9,642 nucleotides of DNA from Faecalibacterium sp. UBA1762 (lineage in GTDB: Bacteria; Bacillota; Clostridia; Oscillospirales; Ruminococcaceae): positions 1-9,642 of the forward strand of contig DCHC01000011.1 in assembly GCA_002314755.1 (NCBI GenBank), read 5' to 3'. The notes below the pieces were generated by a model. It worked only from the letters and a program-made list of their open reading frames with translations, was not told the origin of the DNA and ran no database searches. The position numbers and the translations under genes were made by a program. Positions 6,140 through 9,642 of the stretch are shown here, in pieces. Each line of letters starts with the position of its first letter. The stretch's first letter is position 1.

Positions 6140-8620
6140 ATGTTTTGGTTTCGTATCATTACGGCTTCCCTACTGCCGATCCTGCTTGCACATCTTTTTT
6201 ACTATCTGCAAAGAAAAACCTGTTTCGGTAAAAGGGCAGATATGTTCCAGCAAATTATCATCGGGCTTGCGTTCGGCATAGTATCCTGCCTTGCCACACA
6301 GTTTGGCATTCCCTTTGACGGATATGTGCTGAATGTGCGCAGTGCCTCCCCATTGACCGCCGGACTTGTTTTCGGCGGTCCCGCCGGATTGATAGCGGGT
6401 ACCATAGGTGCACTGTACCGTTGGTTCAGTGTGTGCTGGGGTGTGCCGGAATACACCCGTGTAGCCTGCTCTGTTGCTACTCTGCTATCCGGTGTCATCT
6501 CCGCTCTTTGCCGAAATTACATGTTCGATAAAAAGAAGCCCTCTTGGTTTTACGGCATGTTTATCGCCATCGCCACCGAGGTTTTCCATATGCTGCTGGT
6601 TTTTTTGACACATATGGACAATATTACCCGCGCTTTTGAGGTTGTGCGGCATACTGCGGTCACTATGATAACCGCAAACAGTCTTTCTGTGTTACTGGTC
6701 CTGGTTTCCATGGAGCACCTCTCCAAGCGCACCCCTCAGGAAAAGAAAAAAAGCCGACCGATGAGCCAGATCTTCGCTTTGTACCTGTTTGCCTGCGTTT
6801 TGGTCGCTTTTATTGTCACCTGCAATTTCAGCTATTATCTTCAAAACAATGTCAGTAACCTTCAGGTCAACAATTTGCTCTCCATGAATGTTGGCGATGT
6901 GGAAAGCGATATTGCCGATGCGCTTGACCGTGACCTTTTGAACCGTACAAATACCATCTCTCAACAAATCAAAACCAGCCGTTACTACGCCAACCGACAA
7001 TTTAGTTCCGAAGCATTCCGGGATATGCTTTATGAGCTTACGGAAACCTACAGTGTCTCGGAGATAAACTTTGTCGGTCCGGACGGCATTATTTTGGCAA
7101 GCACTGTTCCCGCTTTTATCGGCTTTGATATGAGCAGCGACCCGGAAGGACAGGCCGCGGAATTTCTCTGCCTGCTGCAGGGTGAAAAAAGCTATGTTCA
7201 AGACTATCAGCCAATGGATTACGACAACACCGTCTGGCGAAAATACGCCGGCGTCGCTTTGGATAACGGTTATTTTGTTGAGGTCGGCTACGACAGGGAT
7301 CATTTTCAGCATACCATGCTGGAGCTGCTGAAGAATGTCGCGACCAACCGCCATATCGGTCAGACCGGCTTCATCTTTATTTTGGATCCGGCAAGCGAGG
7401 ACCTTGTTGTCAGCGCACCGGCCGATACCGTCACGGTCGAAAATGCGACCGACTTTGTCTCCGGTCTTTCCGATACCGAAAACAAAACAGTATTACAGTA
7501 TGAGACCCCTGACGGTCAGTCCTTTTACTACATGAAGGACACCGTAGAGGGATATATCGTTGTGGGCTGCATATCGGAAAACGAGACCTTCTTCTCCCGG
7601 GATATCTCCGTATACATCAGCGCATTTATGCAGTTGGTTGTCTTTTTCGTACTGTTTTTACTGGTGTTCTTTCTGCTGAAAAACATTATAGTTAATAATA
7701 TTCATAAAATTAACCAATCCCTTGCCAAAATTACCGGCGGCGATCTGGAGACCCGTGTGGAGGTTCAGGCTAATGAAGAGTTTGCCAACCTTTCTCATGA
7801 TATCAACACTACCGTATCCCGACTGAAAGAATATATCAGTGATGCTGAAAAGCGTATTGATCAGGAGCTTGCCTTTGCCAAATCTATTCAGCATTCCGCC
7901 ATTCCGACGGTCTTTCCTCCCTTCCCCAACCACCGGGAGTTTGATATTTTTGCTTCGATGGATACCGCGAAGGAAGTTGGCGGAGACTTTTACGATTTTT
8001 ATCTGTTAGGCCGCAATCACCTTGTTTTTACGGTCGCCGATGTCTCCGGCAAAGGTATTCCCGCAGCCTTATTTATGATGACCGCCAAGACCATGATCAA
8101 AAGCTACGCGGAAAGCGGCCTTTCGGTTGCGGAGGTTTTTACCCTTTCTAACGAAAAGCTATGCGAGAGCAATGAAGCCGGAATGTTCGTCACCGCCTGG
8201 ATGGGAATCTTGAATTTGAAAACGGGTGTGGTAAAATACGCCAATGCCGGACACAATCCCCCTGCTGTCCGGCATAAAGACGGTAGCTTTTCTTTCCTGC
8301 AATCCCGTCGGGGCTTTGTATTGGCCGGAATGGAGGGTATCACCTACCTCGAAAATGAAGTGGCGCTTGCGCCCGGCGATGAGATCTTTCTGTACACCGA
8401 CGGTGTAACCGAGGCAACCGACAGCAAAGATCAGCTGTTAGGGGATGCCCGCCTACTTTCCACACTGAATCAAAACGCCAATCTGAGTGCAGAGGGCTTA
8501 TGCAGGGCAGTAAAAAAGGATATTGACTGTTTTGTCGGTGAAGTGCCGCAATTTGATGATATCACCATGCTTTCTTTAAAATTCAAGTGTTATGCGGATG
8601 CAAATAGTGGCAATGCGTAG
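6140..8620 (+). CDS. Membrane receptor phosphatase: LytS-like 5TM, Cache-like sensor, HAMP, SpoIIE/PP2C (826 aa)
   Basis: This is a membrane signal receptor with a serine/threonine phosphatase output. Residues about 35-195 form a LytS-type 5TM-5TMR region, with the family's hallmark of asparagine, arginine and glycine-rich loops (LNVRSASPLTAGLVFGGPAG, then GTIGALYRW). A helix near 211-230 leads to an extracytoplasmic domain (about 232-488) with dCache-like features (INFVGPDGIILAST; GQTGFIFIL). A second helix (about 490-514) is followed by HAMP (about 515-570, GGDLETRVEV), a short linker and a SpoIIE/PP2C domain (about 600-815). The metal-binding motifs are intact: EVGGDFYDFY (612-621), VADVSGKG (632-639), YANAGHNPP (700-708), LYTDGVTEATD (751-761) and QFDDITML (804-811). 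Such phosphatases usually act on phosphorylated anti-sigma-factor antagonists, but no partner gene is visible here. The start at 6140 follows AGGAG. The fucosyltransferase lies 27 bp downstream and is probably co-transcribed. The ligand is unknown. Confidence 0.92.
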   Translation: MFWFRIITASLLPILLAHLFYYLQRKTCFGKRADMFQQIIIGLAFGIVSCLATQFGIPFDGYVLNVRSASPLTAGLVFGGPAGLIAGTIGALYRWFSVCWGVPEYTRVACSVATLLSGVISALCRNYMFDKKKPSWFYGMFIAIATEVFHMLLVFLTHMDNITRAFEVVRHTAVTMITANSLSVLLVLVSMEHLSKRTPQEKKKSRPMSQIFALYLFACVLVAFIVTCNFSYYLQNNVSNLQVNNLLSMNVGDVESDIADALDRDLLNRTNTISQQIKTSRYYANRQFSSEAFRDMLYELTETYSVSEINFVGPDGIILASTVPAFIGFDMSSDPEGQAAEFLCLLQGEKSYVQDYQPMDYDNTVWRKYAGVALDNGYFVEVGYDRDHFQHTMLELLKNVATNRHIGQTGFIFILDPASEDLVVSAPADTVTVENATDFVSGLSDTENKTVLQYETPDGQSFYYMKDTVEGYIVVGCISENETFFSRDISVYISAFMQLVVFFVLFLLVFFLLKNIIVNNIHKINQSLAKITGGDLETRVEVQANEEFANLSHDINTTVSRLKEYISDAEKRIDQELAFAKSIQHSAIPTVFPPFPNHREFDIFASMDTAKEVGGDFYDFYLLGRNHLVFTVADVSGKGIPAALFMMTAKTMIKSYAESGLSVAEVFTLSNEKLCESNEAGMFVTAWMGILNLKTGVVKYANAGHNPPAVRHKDGSFSFLQSRRGFVLAGMEGITYLENEVALAPGDEIFLYTDGVTEATDSKDQLLGDARLLSTLNQNANLSAEGLCRAVKKDIDCFVGEVPQFDDITMLSLKFKCYADANSGNA

Positions 8621-8647
8621 CCATACTTTTTTCCGGAAGGACAACTG

Positions 8648-9526
8648 ATGAAAACTGTAAAAGTTAAATTTTGTGATGGCATTGATGCCGATGACTTGGT
8701 TTTTTTACCTTTGCTGAAAAAGCACTACAGTGTTGAGCTATCCGACCAGCCTGACTATATTTTTTATGGCCCGTTTGGTTATGAGCATCTGAAATACCGG
8801 GGCATTCGCATTTTTACAACCGGCGAATGCATCACCCCGAACTTTAATGAGTGCGACTATGCCACAGGCTTTGATTATCAGGAATTCGGCGACCGCTACC
8901 TGCGGTTGCCCCTGTGTTCTATCATGTTCCGCGATGGACAAAACACTTTGTCTTTGGCACTGAAGCAACATAGCCATGTTCCCGCACAGGAGCGAGCGCA
9001 TTTTTGCAGCTATACCGTTTCCAACGGTCACGGAATGAAGCAGCGGACCGAAATCTTCTACCTGTTAAATGCCTATAGAAAAGTGGACAGCGGCGGTAAA
9101 TTTTTAAACAATATCGGGCATCTGGTAGAAGACAAGCTGGCGTTTGACCGTCAGCATAGATTTGTTATCTGTTTTGAAAATCAATCCCACCCCGGTTATT
9201 TGACGGAAAAACTGGTGGACGCCTTTGCCGCCGGAGCAATCCCCATTTACTACGGTGACCCGACAGTTGCCGAAACCTTTAACCCAAAAGCCTTTATCAA
9301 CTGTCACAATTTTAGAGATATGGAACAGGCCGCCCGCTATGTGATAGAGGTTGACCGGAATCCCCTGTTGTATCAATCCATTCTGTCTGAACCAATCTTA
9401 CGGAAATCTCCTCCCGGTTTACCGGAGCTGGAAGCTTTTTTGTGTCATATTATGGATCAGGATTTATCAGATGCCCGGCGCAGGCCCTCAGTTGATCCTT
9501 ATATTTTAGTCCGTAGTACATATTGA
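8648..9526 (+). CDS. GT10 family alpha-(1,3/1,4)-fucosyltransferase (292 aa)
   Basis: This enzyme should move L-fucose from GDP-fucose to a glycan acceptor in the cytoplasm, as in Lewis-antigen type structures. The N-terminal domain has PDYIFYGPFGYEHLKY (35-50), FTTGECITPNFNECDYATGF (56-75) and GDRYLRLPL (81-89), matching the bacterial GT10 N-domain. The C-terminal nucleotide domain has VICFENQSHPGYLTEKLVDA (173-192), AIPIYYGDPTVAETFNPKAF (197-216) and NCHNF, the most conserved block of the family; the TEK triplet (186-188) binds GDP-fucose in the Helicobacter enzyme. The length is near the catalytic core alone, without the heptad repeats and amphipathic tail of Helicobacter; the end (DARRRPSV) is basic. 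AAGGA lies 6 nt before the ATG. It is probably in one transcript with the receptor phosphatase. No GDP-fucose synthesis genes are seen in the window, so the donor must come from elsewhere. Linkage and acceptor cannot be told from sequence. Confidence 0.92.
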   Translation: MKTVKVKFCDGIDADDLVFLPLLKKHYSVELSDQPDYIFYGPFGYEHLKYRGIRIFTTGECITPNFNECDYATGFDYQEFGDRYLRLPLCSIMFRDGQNTLSLALKQHSHVPAQERAHFCSYTVSNGHGMKQRTEIFYLLNAYRKVDSGGKFLNNIGHLVEDKLAFDRQHRFVICFENQSHPGYLTEKLVDAFAAGAIPIYYGDPTVAETFNPKAFINCHNFRDMEQAARYVIEVDRNPLLYQSILSEPILRKSPPGLPELEAFLCHIMDQDLSDARRRPSVDPYILVRSTY

Positions 9527-9642
9527 TTTTTATGAAACAGCCACCTTTTTACAATAAAGTAACTTTCGCCAACCTATAGATTATGAAAATAAGAATAAAA
9601 AGCTGAAGTAAAAAGTTAAATTCCACTTGCAACACCTGTAAA

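Noticed and set aside
6692..7354. Minus-strand open frame of 220 codons inside the receptor phosphatase gene
   Set aside because: It is antisense to a gene with clear domains in the opposite frame, has no family motif and no ribosome binding site.
9532..9579. 15-codon frame after the fucosyltransferase (MKQPPFYNKVTFANL)
   Set aside because: No ribosome binding site and no recognisable similarity; it may be chance.
9527..9642. Terminator or repeat in the AT-rich tail at the right edge
   Set aside because: Only a 4-bp AAAG/CTTT stem is seen, without a strong GC stem and U-run; nothing can be supported.
1..9642. CRISPR array, tRNA, rRNA, insertion sequence or transposase
   Set aside because: No regularly spaced repeats, RNA gene signatures or transposase motifs were seen on either strand.

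Overview
The window looks like chromosomal DNA from a Gram-positive anaerobe, most likely a gut clostridium (Firmicutes). This is an inference from four things seen in the sequence: AGGA/AGGAG ribosome binding sites, sigma-A type extended -10 promoters, a LytS-type membrane sensor fused to a SpoIIE-type phosphatase, and moderate base composition with AT-rich control regions. I cannot name a genus.

Left part (1-5603, all minus strand): one tightly packed surface-glycan operon, read right to left. It holds a GT2 glycosyltransferase (5603-4737), a second GT2 (4733-3882), an ABC exporter/flippase of the PglK/MsbA kind (3803-2031), an N-terminally truncated GNAT-fold protein (1964-1521), a complete FemAB/BioF2-like GNAT protein (1524-562), and a third GT2 that runs off the left edge (553 to beyond 1). 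Gaps are small or negative, and ATGA start/stop overlaps suggest translational coupling. Together these genes would build a lipid-linked oligosaccharide in the cytoplasm, flip it across the membrane and possibly modify it with an acyl or amino-acyl group. No priming transferase, polymerase or sugar-nucleotide synthesis gene is in view, so the locus must continue to the left or rely on genes elsewhere.

Middle (5604-6139): a 536-bp divergent control region. It contains an extended -10 promoter for each direction, both reading TGGTATAAT. Each is abutted by a dyad symmetry that could be an operator. The leftward transcript has a leader of about 210 nt with a start-proximal hairpin and a 13-codon reading frame behind a good ribosome binding site. 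Two adjacent hairpins lie between the promoters.

Right part (6140-9526, plus strand): a large membrane receptor (LytS-like 5TM domain, extracytoplasmic Cache-like sensor, HAMP, SpoIIE/PP2C phosphatase), followed 27 bp later by a GT10 alpha-fucosyltransferase. The pairing suggests a signal-controlled module in which fucosylation of the surface glycan is expressed with a phosphatase receptor. That link is inferred from gene order only.

I did not find a clearly new system. The best leads are the receptor phosphatase plus fucosyltransferase pair, the symmetric control region, and two signs of gene decay or frameshift in the glycan operon (the truncated GNAT gene and the possible out-of-frame tail of the second GT2).
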